The notes beneath the pieces are model-generated. The model was not told the origin of the DNA. It saw only the letters and a list, made by a program, of their open reading frames with translations, and made no database searches. Both the position numbers and the translations under genes were made by a program. A stretch of DNA of 18,809 nucleotides from Clostridiaceae bacterium (lineage in GTDB: Bacteria > Bacillota > Clostridia > Saccharofermentanales > Fastidiosipilaceae), in the NCBI GenBank assembly GCA_012800515.1, contig JAAZJE010000117.1, forward strand, positions 1 through 18,809, given 5' to 3'. Below, piece by piece: positions 1 through 7,301 of the stretch; the stretch's first letter is position 1; the number at the start of each line of letters is the position of its first letter.

Positions 1-420
1 ATGATGAGCGATGCGTTTAACATATTACCGGTGATTATTTTCGGTTTCGCCGTTGTTTTCATCATAATCAGCAGTCTTCAGTTGGCGGAAAAAGTCTTCA
101 ACCGCGAACAGATCGACTTCGGCATTATGAAGGCCGTCGGCTTCAGGAACGGAGTCAGCAGACAAGTATTCTCCCTGCGCTTTGTCATTGTTTCCGTAGT
201 CGGTTTGATTTTGGGCGCGGTAGTCTTCCACTTCGCCGCCGGTCCGCTTCTCAACACCTTGGTGGGTTTCATGGGTCTGAGTCAGGTTCCGGTACAGGTA
301 CCGATGGCGCAAGTGTTGATTTCCGCCCTGGCGATGTCGCTGATTTTCTGGTTAGTCGCTTATTTCACTTCGCGGAAGATAAAGCGGCTGAAGGTCAGAG
401 ATCTCGTGGTCGGCACGTAA
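1..420 (+). CDS. ABC transporter permease, C-terminal fragment (FtsX/MacB-like)
   Basis: The visible 139 residues match the last part of an FtsX/MacB-type permease. A membrane helix (about residues 8-28) is followed by the typical cytoplasmic loop with 'FGIMKAVGFRNG', which resembles the E-IG-KALG coupling motif of this family. Two more helices follow (about 60-85 and 103-123), then a basic tail. Such permeases work with a separate ATPase to move or release lipids, lipoproteins or peptides at the membrane. The ATG at base 1 coincides with the window edge and no ribosome site can be seen, so this is most likely the 3' end of a longer gene. The partner ATPase is not in the window. Substrate is unknown. 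Confidence 0.75.
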   Translation: MMSDAFNILPVIIFGFAVVFIIISSLQLAEKVFNREQIDFGIMKAVGFRNGVSRQVFSLRFVIVSVVGLILGAVVFHFAAGPLLNTLVGFMGLSQVPVQVPMAQVLISALAMSLIFWLVAYFTSRKIKRLKVRDLVVGT

Positions 421-438
421 AACAAGGAGGAAAGGCAA

Positions 439-819
439 ATGAACAGCAAAGAAATCCCCATCCTAATCTTCGGAATTATTCTGTCCGCCGTTATCGTCAT
501 TCTCGGGTTGATAAATACGAAGGTTCTGTTTCTTCAGGGGCCCCGCGACATGACGATCGTCCTCGGAATCATGGGCATGCTGCTGTGTACTTTCAGCATC
601 GGCAAATTCATTTCGGCGGCTCCGGCTCACCCCTTGACGATTCTCGGCTACATCCTCGGAATAGTGGCTTTGCTGGCCCTCATCACTCAGATCTTTAAGC
701 TGGCTATCCCGGTGCTGGAGGATCCGAAAAACGCCTTGATCATCCTAGCGGTCGCCCTGGTGCTAAAGGGCCTGATCGGGCGCTTCCAGCCGTTATTGAC
801 CGCGGGCGCAAATAGCTGA
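439..819 (+). CDS. Small integral membrane protein, unknown function
   Basis: 126 residues with about four hydrophobic helices (roughly 6-27, 39-58, 66-87 and 98-115) and no recognisable catalytic motif. It starts 18 bases after the upstream permease stop with a strong AAGGAGG site about 8 bases before the ATG, so it is probably cotranscribed with the permease. A role as an accessory membrane subunit is inference from position only. Its stop is 11 bases from the stop of the convergent telA gene and no convincing terminator lies between them. I do not recognise the family. Confidence 0.7.
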   Translation: MNSKEIPILIFGIILSAVIVILGLINTKVLFLQGPRDMTIVLGIMGMLLCTFSIGKFISAAPAHPLTILGYILGIVALLALITQIFKLAIPVLEDPKNALIILAVALVLKGLIGRFQPLLTAGANS

Positions 820-830
820 GCGGTAGCTTG

Positions 831-1883
831 CTACTTCGGTTGCGCGACCTGTGTCAAGGCCGCCTGAACATCTTTTTGCGCCTGCAGGGCATCTTCTATG
901 GCGGCGATCAGTTCTCCGTTGCTGCGACTGAGCGAAGCAATATCGACCCCGCGTTGCGCTTTCTTATTGACCTCACTGCTAAGCGCGGCTACCCGTTTCT
1001 GGCGCTCCAGACCCAGATGAATCGACATCTGCGTCTTCCACAACGGAATCGTATTGACAATACTCGCCTGAATCTTCTCACCCAGGATTTTATTATTGTC
1101 CCGGAGCATCTTGATGGTTACCGCCGTCTGTTGGGCGATCACCCGACTGACCCGCAGATCATGAAGTTTATCCGCGAAGCGATTGATATTGGCAGTTCTC
1201 GCTGAGTCGGCCGGTTGCGAACGTGCCGCTTCCAGAATTTCCTCCGCCGCGATGATATAGAGGTTCAACTCCCGAAAATGCCGCTCGTTATCGGCATAAT
1301 AGCGATCCAGGATCAGCGTGTCGCGCAACAAAGTGTTGCGATATACTTCCAATTGCGTGGCAATTCGGTCGATTTCGTGCTCGGCCTGTTTTTGCGTGCG
1401 GGTCAGCGCCGCCGCGCTGTTTCCCCTGCCCGTCAGACGCCGCCAGAGAGAGGGACGCGCCGTGATATTTGCATCGTAGTTTTCAATCACGCCCAACAAG
1501 TTCTCTAAGAGATCGCCGGCCGCGTCCGCGTCATTATCGAGCATGTTATTCAGAATATCCGTGGAAAAGCGCGCCAAACGCTGTTGCGCTCCGGCGGCAT
1601 ACAGCGTCGCCGTCTGACTGTCGTCGAGATCGACCCCTCGCTTTATGCGTTCAATCAGGGCACGCTGTTGCGGCGTAATCTCCGCCGGGATCAAAGGAAC
1701 AAAGCCGACAAGCGAAAGGTCTGCATCCGAACCAATTGCATCCGAGCCCACGGCGTTGGCAACTACGCTCAAACCCGTCGTATCCGTGCCCGCGGTAGCG
1801 GAAAGCACCGTATCTGACGACCCGGTTGCGTCGGCAGCCGCAGTCGGAACAGTCGCTTGATCCGTCCGCCCGTCCGCGCTCAT
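831..1883 (-). CDS. telA: Toxic anion resistance protein, TelA/KlaA family
   Basis: 350 residues, close to the usual TelA length. The core from about residue 65 shows the family's long helical pattern: 'YRNTLLRDTLILDRYYADN', then the 'LNLYIIAAEEIL' segment, then 'AVTIKMLRDNNKILGEKI' and 'TIPLWKTQMSIHLGLERQ'. The first 60 or so residues are an Ala/Thr/Ser/Asp-rich low-complexity stretch, probably disordered. Family members are linked to tellurite and other envelope or antimicrobial stress resistance, but the biochemical activity is not settled. The gene is last in a four-gene operon. Its ATG follows the preceding gene's TAA with no spacer, so translation is probably coupled. XpaC in the same operon supports the call, because TelA and XpaC are neighbours in Bacillus subtilis (yaaN-xpaC). 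Confidence 0.88.
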   Translation of the reverse strand: MSADGRTDQATVPTAAADATGSSDTVLSATAGTDTTGLSVVANAVGSDAIGSDADLSLVGFVPLIPAEITPQQRALIERIKRGVDLDDSQTATLYAAGAQQRLARFSTDILNNMLDNDADAAGDLLENLLGVIENYDANITARPSLWRRLTGRGNSAAALTRTQKQAEHEIDRIATQLEVYRNTLLRDTLILDRYYADNERHFRELNLYIIAAEEILEAARSQPADSARTANINRFADKLHDLRVSRVIAQQTAVTIKMLRDNNKILGEKIQASIVNTIPLWKTQMSIHLGLERQKRVAALSSEVNKKAQRGVDIASLSRSNGELIAAIEDALQAQKDVQAALTQVAQPK

Positions 1884-2951
1884 TTATCTGATCCGGGCGA
1901 TCAGTTGGTTTAGGACCGTTTCGGTCGGCATCTGAGTTACCGCGCTGATCTCCGGCGCCACACCGGCGACATTAAAGCGCCCGGTCTCCTGCGCTGATTT
2001 CGCGCCGGCACGGAAACCGTGCTTCAGCCAGGACAATTCCTGCACTTTCGGATCCGCCAGGGCGCGCATACCGCGCTCCCCTACCTCGTCCAAAGCGATG
2101 TAGACATGCGACGACCACATGGTCGGGATCGGATAAATAATGACGATATCGTCCTTAATCGCCTCCCAGATTTTCGGCTCATTGACCGCAAATTCCAGCA
2201 GTTGGTTCTCGTAAGCCGCCACCAGAGGGTTGGCGCCCGGCCCCTTTTTTAAGAATTGATTGAACATATCGGCCGAAGAAGTTTCCATAAAGCCATACTT
2301 GGAATAAATCGTCTGCATCTTCGGTACAACCGTCGCCAAGTCGCTTTGGTTCACCGGATTGCCGCCGTTAATCGTATTCGCCAGAAGAGCCGCAAACATA
2401 TTGCCGGAGTTCGATGAGGCCGGATCGGTTGTATCGACCAGTACCGAGCCGTAGAGTTCCGGCAGCCCCACATCCGCCCAGGTCTTCCCCTCCAGCATCA
2501 GATCCGCCAGCTTGTCCATATACAGATAGAAAACTCCGTTCCGCTCAAAGACGATTCCCTCTTTCTGCAGAGCTTCGACTATTTTGGTACGTGAATAGAT
2601 AACCAGCGGGGTATTGTAAATAATATCGTTTTTCGGCGTCTTTCCGTGCAGAGTTTTATAGTATTCAAAGGCCGACTGACTGGCCGGGAAGAGATAATTC
2701 ACCTTACTGTGATCCAGACTCATCATGTCGTAGGATCCGGCCTTCTGATAATTCAGCGTCAGCCCATAGGTCTTTTTGATATAATTGCCGATCTCCTCGT
2801 CCTCAAATATACCGATTTTTTCGCCGCCCAGGTAGCCCTTGAGCATCGCCTGATCCGGACGCCCGGACATGATAATGTTGACTACGATGATTGCCGCCAC
2901 CGTGATCAGGAGGACGGCAAAACCGATCCACTTTATATGCTTACTCTTCAT
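1884..2951 (-). CDS. Membrane-anchored solute-binding-like protein of the TelA operon
   Basis: 355 residues. A single N-terminal hydrophobic helix (about 7-28) with no lipobox suggests an uncleaved anchor with an extracytoplasmic domain. The rest resembles a periplasmic-binding fold and is paralogous to the first half of the VWA lipoprotein in the same operon. Both show GS-x-D-(I/M)-M, then L-(W/F)-PAS, then NTP-(I/L)-V, then an SNSG segment followed by an Ala/Leu helix, in the same order. No catalytic residues are evident. It overlaps the end of xpaC by 11 bases and its TAA abuts the telA ATG. A role in ligand sensing rather than transport is inferred, because no ABC permease or ATPase sits in this operon. 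Ligand unknown. Confidence 0.7.
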   Translation of the reverse strand: MKSKHIKWIGFAVLLITVAAIIVVNIIMSGRPDQAMLKGYLGGEKIGIFEDEEIGNYIKKTYGLTLNYQKAGSYDMMSLDHSKVNYLFPASQSAFEYYKTLHGKTPKNDIIYNTPLVIYSRTKIVEALQKEGIVFERNGVFYLYMDKLADLMLEGKTWADVGLPELYGSVLVDTTDPASSNSGNMFAALLANTINGGNPVNQSDLATVVPKMQTIYSKYGFMETSSADMFNQFLKKGPGANPLVAAYENQLLEFAVNEPKIWEAIKDDIVIIYPIPTMWSSHVYIALDEVGERGMRALADPKVQELSWLKHGFRAGAKSAQETGRFNVAGVAPEISAVTQMPTETVLNQLIARIR

Positions 2952-3627
2952 CTGCGCTCACCAAATCTTCGTTTGCGATATCTTCGCTCACCGTATCTTC
3001 GCTCACCAAACTCTTCTCCGCCTGAATTCTGCGGGTTAAAAGTTCATGTTGCACGTCAATATTCATTATTTTGTCCGCCAGGAACAGTTCGAGCTGTTCG
3101 CGGAATGAATCGTTGAGCAGGTCGATAATGTTCTTGGACTGCACCTCGACGCGCTGCATCTTGGCGGCATCCATATGGATATTTACCAGCGACTGATAAT
3201 CGCTCAATGCCTCCAGAGCCATGTCCAGCTGATAGGTCAGGAACTTGCGTGCCTTGAGAATTTTATCCGGGTTGTTTTTCAGATAATCCAGCAATGTTTT
3301 CGCCGTTACCAGCATGTTTTCTACGCTGCGGCGATAATTCGGATCGCGCACCTTTCCGTTCAGAACATTGATTTTCACGCAGGTGGTATAACCGTTCTCC
3401 AAGAGCAGAGCCGCCTCCTTGCCTCCCTCGATGCTGTCGGCATCGCGATCGCCGATTTTGAGAATCGGCTCGGCAAACATATAGATTCCCAGATAAACCG
3501 CGCAGGCAGTTAGAGCCGCGAGCCAAATACTCTGCTTAGCCGGAAAATAAATCAGAACAAAGGCCAGTAATGCGGACAATAGCGCTAGTATCGTACGTCT
3601 GATCTCTTTTTTAGCTTTACGATCCAC
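2941..3627 (-). CDS. xpaC: XpaC-family protein (5-bromo-4-chloroindolyl phosphate hydrolysis family)
   Basis: 228 residues starting at GTG. Two hydrophobic segments near the N-terminus (about 12-28 and 31-52) are followed by a helical cytoplasmic domain with conserved-looking stretches 'LENGYTTCVKINVLNGKVRD' and 'KILKARKFLTYQLDMALEAL', as in XpaC proteins. The family name comes from a phosphatase-indicator phenotype; no true catalytic motif is visible. The C-terminal 20 or so residues are an acidic Ser/Glu/Asp repeat, encoded by repeated TCTTCGCTCACC-like units at 2966-3010. The start has a GAAGGGG site 8 bases upstream inside the preceding gene, and the GTG shares one base with that gene's TAG. 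Position next to TelA supports the assignment. Confidence 0.75.
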   Translation of the reverse strand: MDRKAKKEIRRTILALLSALLAFVLIYFPAKQSIWLAALTACAVYLGIYMFAEPILKIGDRDADSIEGGKEAALLLENGYTTCVKINVLNGKVRDPNYRRSVENMLVTAKTLLDYLKNNPDKILKARKFLTYQLDMALEALSDYQSLVNIHMDAAKMQRVEVQSKNIIDLLNDSFREQLELFLADKIMNIDVQHELLTRRIQAEKSLVSEDTVSEDIANEDLVSADEE

Positions 3628-5258
3628 TAGTTATACCCCTTCACCGACTTAAACGCGGCCGTCAGATCTTTACGACCGTCAAAAACTCTAGCTCGGCTCA
3701 ATTGCGCCAGGTCCTCCAGCTGACTCGCATCGGCCGAACCGTACGTGATCGAGAAAATCGGAATATCGAGTCCCGTAGCTTCGTAAGCGTCGAAAAATTC
3801 CTGCTTCCACGAGGTCGCGGAGACGCCGTCCGTCAGCACTACGATCGCCGGTTGATACTTACTCAGTTCGTTCCTATCCTTCTCGAATATATCTAGAGCC
3901 GCGGACAGAGCGATATACATATCTGTTCCGCCGCCGGCATCGATTTTCCTCAGTCTGTTATAGGCGTTTTCCAGTTCGGAACTGTTGCCCATCGCCGCAA
4001 AGGTGTCGATAATGCCGCTGTTAAAGGAAATAAAGTAACTGCGATCCTTAGGCGTTCCCTGGAGCAGATGCTGACGCGCCCTGTTCTCAAGCAGGAGTTC
4101 CGCCAGACCGTTCAGCATTTGGGTACGTCCCGCTCCGATCATCGAGCCCGAGTAGTCCAGAACATAAACGGTATAGCCCGGCTTCTTGAACGAGGTCTGG
4201 TAGAGGTTCAACGCCCGCTCGACCGTTTCGGCGCGCGGCATAGTGATTGGGGCGAGTATACGCTCCGTATCAATGCCCCAGCGCGTGAATACTTCTTTTT
4301 GGTCGGCGTAGATTCTGCCGTAGGCGTCACGACGTCCGGTGGCCACGATCTCGCGCTGTGTCGATTCTTCGAGCAGATAGTTCTGCAGATCCAGGAAGAG
4401 CTTCTCCTTATCCTCCCGCCCGCTGCCGCTGACGAAGGCCAAAGGACTGTCGGCCAGGGAAATCGCATCCTTGGGATAGATGGCAACCAGGGTCTCACGT
4501 CCGGCCGCCCGTAGTTTCTCATTAGCGGAAATCACCAGCGCCTCGTAATTGACCATGGCGTCGTAATTTCCTTCCAGAAAGAGGTCGACCAGCCAGTTCG
4601 AGGATCCGGAAGAACGATTGACCCCGGCGAGTAGCGTCTTAATCTCCTCAACCAGCTGCGGATCGTCCAGATCGGCGTCCTGCAGCACTTCCCCTTCCCC
4701 GGCCAGAGCGGTCAGGAAGGCCAGATACGAACTGGCTCCCGAATTGGACTGGGTGGCGGAAGTCATGGCAAAGCTGAGCTTCCCCCGTTCTATCACATCG
4801 ATAATGTCTCGCAGTTTGACGTCGTCACGATTTAGATTAAGTTCCCGTGCCTTCGATTCGGTGATGCCGAAGACAATCGGTGTATTGGAAATACTACTGG
4901 TGTGTTTGAGGATGCGTTTCTTGTCGCCCATCGTCAGCCACATCGAACTCGCCGGCCACAACGCGTCGTAGGGCACGCTACCGGTGCGTAGCATATTCAT
5001 GATATCAAGGCTACCCAGATAGGTAACTTCGATCTTTACTTTATTTTTAGCGGTATATTTACTGAGAATCGGCTCCAATTCCTTATTTTCCGAACCACTG
5101 ACGATACTCAATAACGGGCCCGATCCGGTTGTAAAATTTACTTTACGATGACTGCCGCTATCTCCGCCGTTGTCGCCAAATAAGTCGCAACCGACTAAAA
5201 TCAGTCCGCCGAGTATCAGCAGAATTGCCAGGAAAATGCTTACTGACCTTCTCATCAT
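3627..5258 (-). CDS. Lipoprotein with solute-binding domain fused to VWA domain
   Basis: 543 residues when started at 5258. The signal peptide ends in a lipobox 'LVGC' (Cys24). A solute-binding-like domain covers about 40-350 and a von Willebrand A domain about 360-540. The VWA metal site is complete: D368-x-S370-x-S372 ('DYSGS'), T445 in 'GGGTDMY' and D477 in 'LTDG'. The ATG at 5258 (or 5255) is chosen over the in-frame ATG at 5288. It follows an AAAGGGG site, puts the signal peptide at the N-terminus, and the 5288 codon overlaps the candidate -10 box. First gene of the TelA operon. An envelope role in binding a ligand and a metal-dependent protein partner is inference. The two domains could have been mistaken for transport, but no transporter subunits are nearby. 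Confidence 0.8.
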   Translation of the reverse strand: MMRRSVSIFLAILLILGGLILVGCDLFGDNGGDSGSHRKVNFTTGSGPLLSIVSGSENKELEPILSKYTAKNKVKIEVTYLGSLDIMNMLRTGSVPYDALWPASSMWLTMGDKKRILKHTSSISNTPIVFGITESKARELNLNRDDVKLRDIIDVIERGKLSFAMTSATQSNSGASSYLAFLTALAGEGEVLQDADLDDPQLVEEIKTLLAGVNRSSGSSNWLVDLFLEGNYDAMVNYEALVISANEKLRAAGRETLVAIYPKDAISLADSPLAFVSGSGREDKEKLFLDLQNYLLEESTQREIVATGRRDAYGRIYADQKEVFTRWGIDTERILAPITMPRAETVERALNLYQTSFKKPGYTVYVLDYSGSMIGAGRTQMLNGLAELLLENRARQHLLQGTPKDRSYFISFNSGIIDTFAAMGNSSELENAYNRLRKIDAGGGTDMYIALSAALDIFEKDRNELSKYQPAIVVLTDGVSATSWKQEFFDAYEATGLDIPIFSITYGSADASQLEDLAQLSRARVFDGRKDLTAAFKSVKGYN

Positions 5259-5279
5259 CTCCCCTTTCTTGAGCACTTT

Positions 5280-5313
5280 TGCACTCATCTTAATTTTAGG
5301 AAAGATGTGTCAA
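5280..5313 (-). promoter_or_regulatory. Candidate promoter of the VWA-xpaC-SBP-telA operon
   Basis: A perfect TTGACA -35 box lies at 5308-5313 on the minus strand. The best -10 is TAAGAT at 5287-5292 with a short 15-base spacer; TAAAAT at 5293-5298 is too close. If this is the promoter, transcription starts downstream of the ATG at 5288, which supports the 5258 start for the lipoprotein gene. Confidence 0.45.
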
Positions 5314-5337
5314 GTTTTTGTAAAATTGCTGTAAAAA

Positions 5338-6255
5338 TCAGATGTTTTCATGGCGTTTCCCGCTCCAATTAGAGTTCAGCGCCGCCGTCGGACAGACAGC
5401 TTTACAACGCCCGCAACGGATACATTCGACCGAGTTGAGGTTCTTGCGCACCTCGATATCCATCGGGCACTCGCGCTCGCAGAGGCCGCAGTCAACGCAG
5501 GCGGACGGCGTGAAGTTGAGTTGATAGAGGCTGAACTTATTGCACAGTCCGTACCAGGCTCCCAAGGGGCAGACATAACTACAGAAGGGGCGGAAAATAA
5601 TCATGGACAGGAGAATAATCAGTATGGTCAGAGCGGTCTTCCAGGAGAAGACCCAGCCGAGCATCAGGCGCAGGCCGGGATCCGCGCCGGCGAGCAGAAG
5701 CGGCCAGCCGCCGGAGACGGTGCCGGCGGGACAGACGTATTGGCAAAACAGCGGTGATTTCACCAACTCCTGCCAGGCCAAAACCGGGAAGATTAAGACC
5801 AAAAAACTGAGTAGTACGAATTTGACGTTGCGGAGCAGACGGTCGAGTTTGCCGGAGCGGGACAGCTTCAGCTTCGGCAAAGGGATTTTATACAACAGCT
5901 CCTGGAACCAGCCGAAGGGACAGAGACGCCCGCAGATCAGCCGACCGAAGATCAGTCCAAAGCCGAGCAGAAAGCCGATGACATAATAAGGAATTTTGAC
6001 CAACGGATCGAGCACCAGGCTCTGCCAGGAGCCGAGCGGACAGGAGCCCAAAGCACCGGGACAGGAATAACAATTCAGCCCCGGAACGCAAACCTGCTTC
6101 AGTCCGCCCTGGTAGATTTTGCCCCGGAAGAATCCGCCCAAATTCGCGTTGGTTAATAGTGTGAAACCGGCCTGGCCCCAAAAGCGGCGACGCTCATGCA
6201 GCTTCAGCCGCATAGGACCGCGGGCGGGTTTCCTGCTTTTCGTCTCGGCGCCCAT
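5338..6255 (-). CDS. Polytopic 4Fe-4S ferredoxin-type membrane protein (NapH-like)
   Basis: 305 residues with about four to five membrane helices. Two classical 4Fe-4S cluster motifs sit at the C-terminus: Cys253-256-259-263 and Cys278-281-284-288, each CxxCxxCxxxCP. Further CxxxCP pairs at 108/112, 171/175 and 225/229, plus a Cys cluster at 56/62/65/72, match the NapH-type family in which such pairs sit at membrane edges. The protein probably moves electrons between the cytoplasm and a membrane or extracytoplasmic acceptor. Its ATG immediately follows the TAG of the CXXC protein gene, and a thioredoxin-like lipoprotein is two genes upstream, so the acceptor may be that lipoprotein (inference). 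The real electron donor is unknown. Confidence 0.85.
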   Translation of the reverse strand: MGAETKSRKPARGPMRLKLHERRRFWGQAGFTLLTNANLGGFFRGKIYQGGLKQVCVPGLNCYSCPGALGSCPLGSWQSLVLDPLVKIPYYVIGFLLGFGLIFGRLICGRLCPFGWFQELLYKIPLPKLKLSRSGKLDRLLRNVKFVLLSFLVLIFPVLAWQELVKSPLFCQYVCPAGTVSGGWPLLLAGADPGLRLMLGWVFSWKTALTILIILLSMIIFRPFCSYVCPLGAWYGLCNKFSLYQLNFTPSACVDCGLCERECPMDIEVRKNLNSVECIRCGRCKAVCPTAALNSNWSGKRHENI

Positions 6256-6453
6256 CTATCCTAACCCGATACATTCCAGGCATACATAGATCGCCTTGCG
6301 CAATACGGCGGTATGCTGGTCGAAAACAATGCCCAAAACGAGTGCGGTTAGAGCCAAAGCTCCGAGTCCGATCTGCAATATGCGCCGTCGCAACGGTTTG
6401 TTCCCCGCTATCCCGCCGGTGATTTCATTCTTTTGTTTCGGTTTGGCGCACAA
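6256..6453 (-). CDS. CD1871A-family short CXXC-motif membrane protein
   Basis: 65 residues: a basic N-terminus, one membrane helix (about 27-44) and a C-terminal 'CLECIGLG' motif. This matches the small Clostridial CD1871A family, recognised by a CxxCIG tail and usually beside a 4Fe-4S membrane protein, as here. The start is TTG at 6453: an in-frame TGA lies three codons upstream, AGAGGG is 7 bases before the TTG, and no in-frame ATG is present. The TAG directly abuts the next gene's ATG. A role in passing electrons or disulfides across the membrane is inferred from the cysteine pair and the neighbours. Confidence 0.75.
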   Translation of the reverse strand: MCAKPKQKNEITGGIAGNKPLRRRILQIGLGALALTALVLGIVFDQHTAVLRKAIYVCLECIGLG

Positions 6454-6503
6454 TCCTCATCCCTCTACAAGTAGTCCAACCACCAAATTAATCGGTGCCA
6501 CGA

Positions 6504-7175
6504 TCACTTAGTAACATGATCTATCACCGCGTCAATATATTCAATATACGCCTCGGGATGGTTCTTGTTGAAGCCGGTGAATTCGCCGACGATTGTCACG
6601 TCATGAACAATCTTAAAGCTCGGTAAGCCGTCGACTCCGAACATTGCCGCTTCGGTTCCCGCCAGATCCGTGTTCACCTTGATCACGAGCAGGCGGTCGC
6701 GATGGCTTTCGACCAGCCCGTCCACAAAAGGCTCGGCAGCGATACAAAAGCCGCACCACTCGGCCCAGAAGTCGATGAATACCGGTGCTTCCAGTCCCTC
6801 CAACAAAGCGCGCAAGTCAATAATACGATAATGCTTTACCCGGCCGTCGACATAGCGCAGCAGCACATTGCCCTCTTTGCGCCACTCGGTGATTTCCTCC
6901 AGTCCGTTAATCAGTTCAAGATCGGCGGCGCTGAGCCCGGCACCTCCCGAACCGTTATCGGTCGAGGAAGAGCCCCCTACGCCGACCGACGTCGTTTCCG
7001 CGGGCTTCGTGCTCGTGGGAGGAGCCTTAGGATCGGACTGACAAGCGGACAAAGTCAGAACTAAAACCAAAATCAGAGGTAAAACCAGGCGACGCAATTT
7101 ATGCTTATGCCCGTTTCCCGCCGTAACAACATCAACACTTCTTATATCCATCGAGATACACCCCCGTATATCCAT
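6504..7175 (-). CDS. Thioredoxin-fold lipoprotein with WCGFC active site
   Basis: 223 residues from the ATG at 7175 (215 from the ATG at 7151). The signal sequence 'LVLPLILVLVLTLSAC' ends in a lipobox (Cys45). A Ser/Thr/Gly/Pro linker follows, then a thioredoxin domain with active site WCGFC at 140-144 and the cis-proline loop 'GLPSF' around 184-188. It is probably an extracytoplasmic thiol-disulfide oxidoreductase tethered to the membrane. A longer reading from GTG at 7268 lacks a ribosome site and puts about 30 extra residues before the signal peptide. The first gene of the redox triad, 50 bases upstream of the CXXC gene. The start region is tandemly duplicated (see 7143-7193). Confidence 0.85.
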   Translation of the reverse strand: MDIRGCISMDIRSVDVVTAGNGHKHKLRRLVLPLILVLVLTLSACQSDPKAPPTSTKPAETTSVGVGGSSSTDNGSGGAGLSAADLELINGLEEITEWRKEGNVLLRYVDGRVKHYRIIDLRALLEGLEAPVFIDFWAEWCGFCIAAEPFVDGLVESHRDRLLVIKVNTDLAGTEAAMFGVDGLPSFKIVHDVTIVGEFTGFNKNHPEAYIEYIDAVIDHVTK

Positions 7176-7193
7176 CGAGATACACCCCCGTAT
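7143..7193 (-). repeat. 24-bp tandem duplication carrying ribosome site and start codon
   Basis: Two perfect 24-bp copies (7145-7168 and 7169-7192) plus three bases of a third. Read on the minus strand, each copy contains a GGGGGTG ribosome-site-like stretch, a 7-base spacer and an ATG. The lipoprotein gene therefore has two equivalent in-frame initiation cassettes, at 7175 and 7151, differing by 8 residues. Confidence 0.9.
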
Positions 7194-7301
7194 TTTTTTA
7201 CTTACGAACCAAAATAACATAGCGGGCGAATAAATATTGCCACCGGGGGTACCGTTTTTGAGCAACACTTATACCCGCTGTTTCAATTCGCTTGTTTATT
7301 G

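Noticed and set aside
820..834. Terminator between the small membrane protein gene and telA
   Set aside because: GTAGC/GCTAC can pair but with a 2-base loop and no T run, so it is not a credible terminator.
7176..7301. Promoter for the thioredoxin lipoprotein gene in the 127-base gap after trmD
   Set aside because: Several AT-rich hexamers exist but no -35/-10 pair with 16-18 base spacing; readthrough from trmD cannot be excluded.
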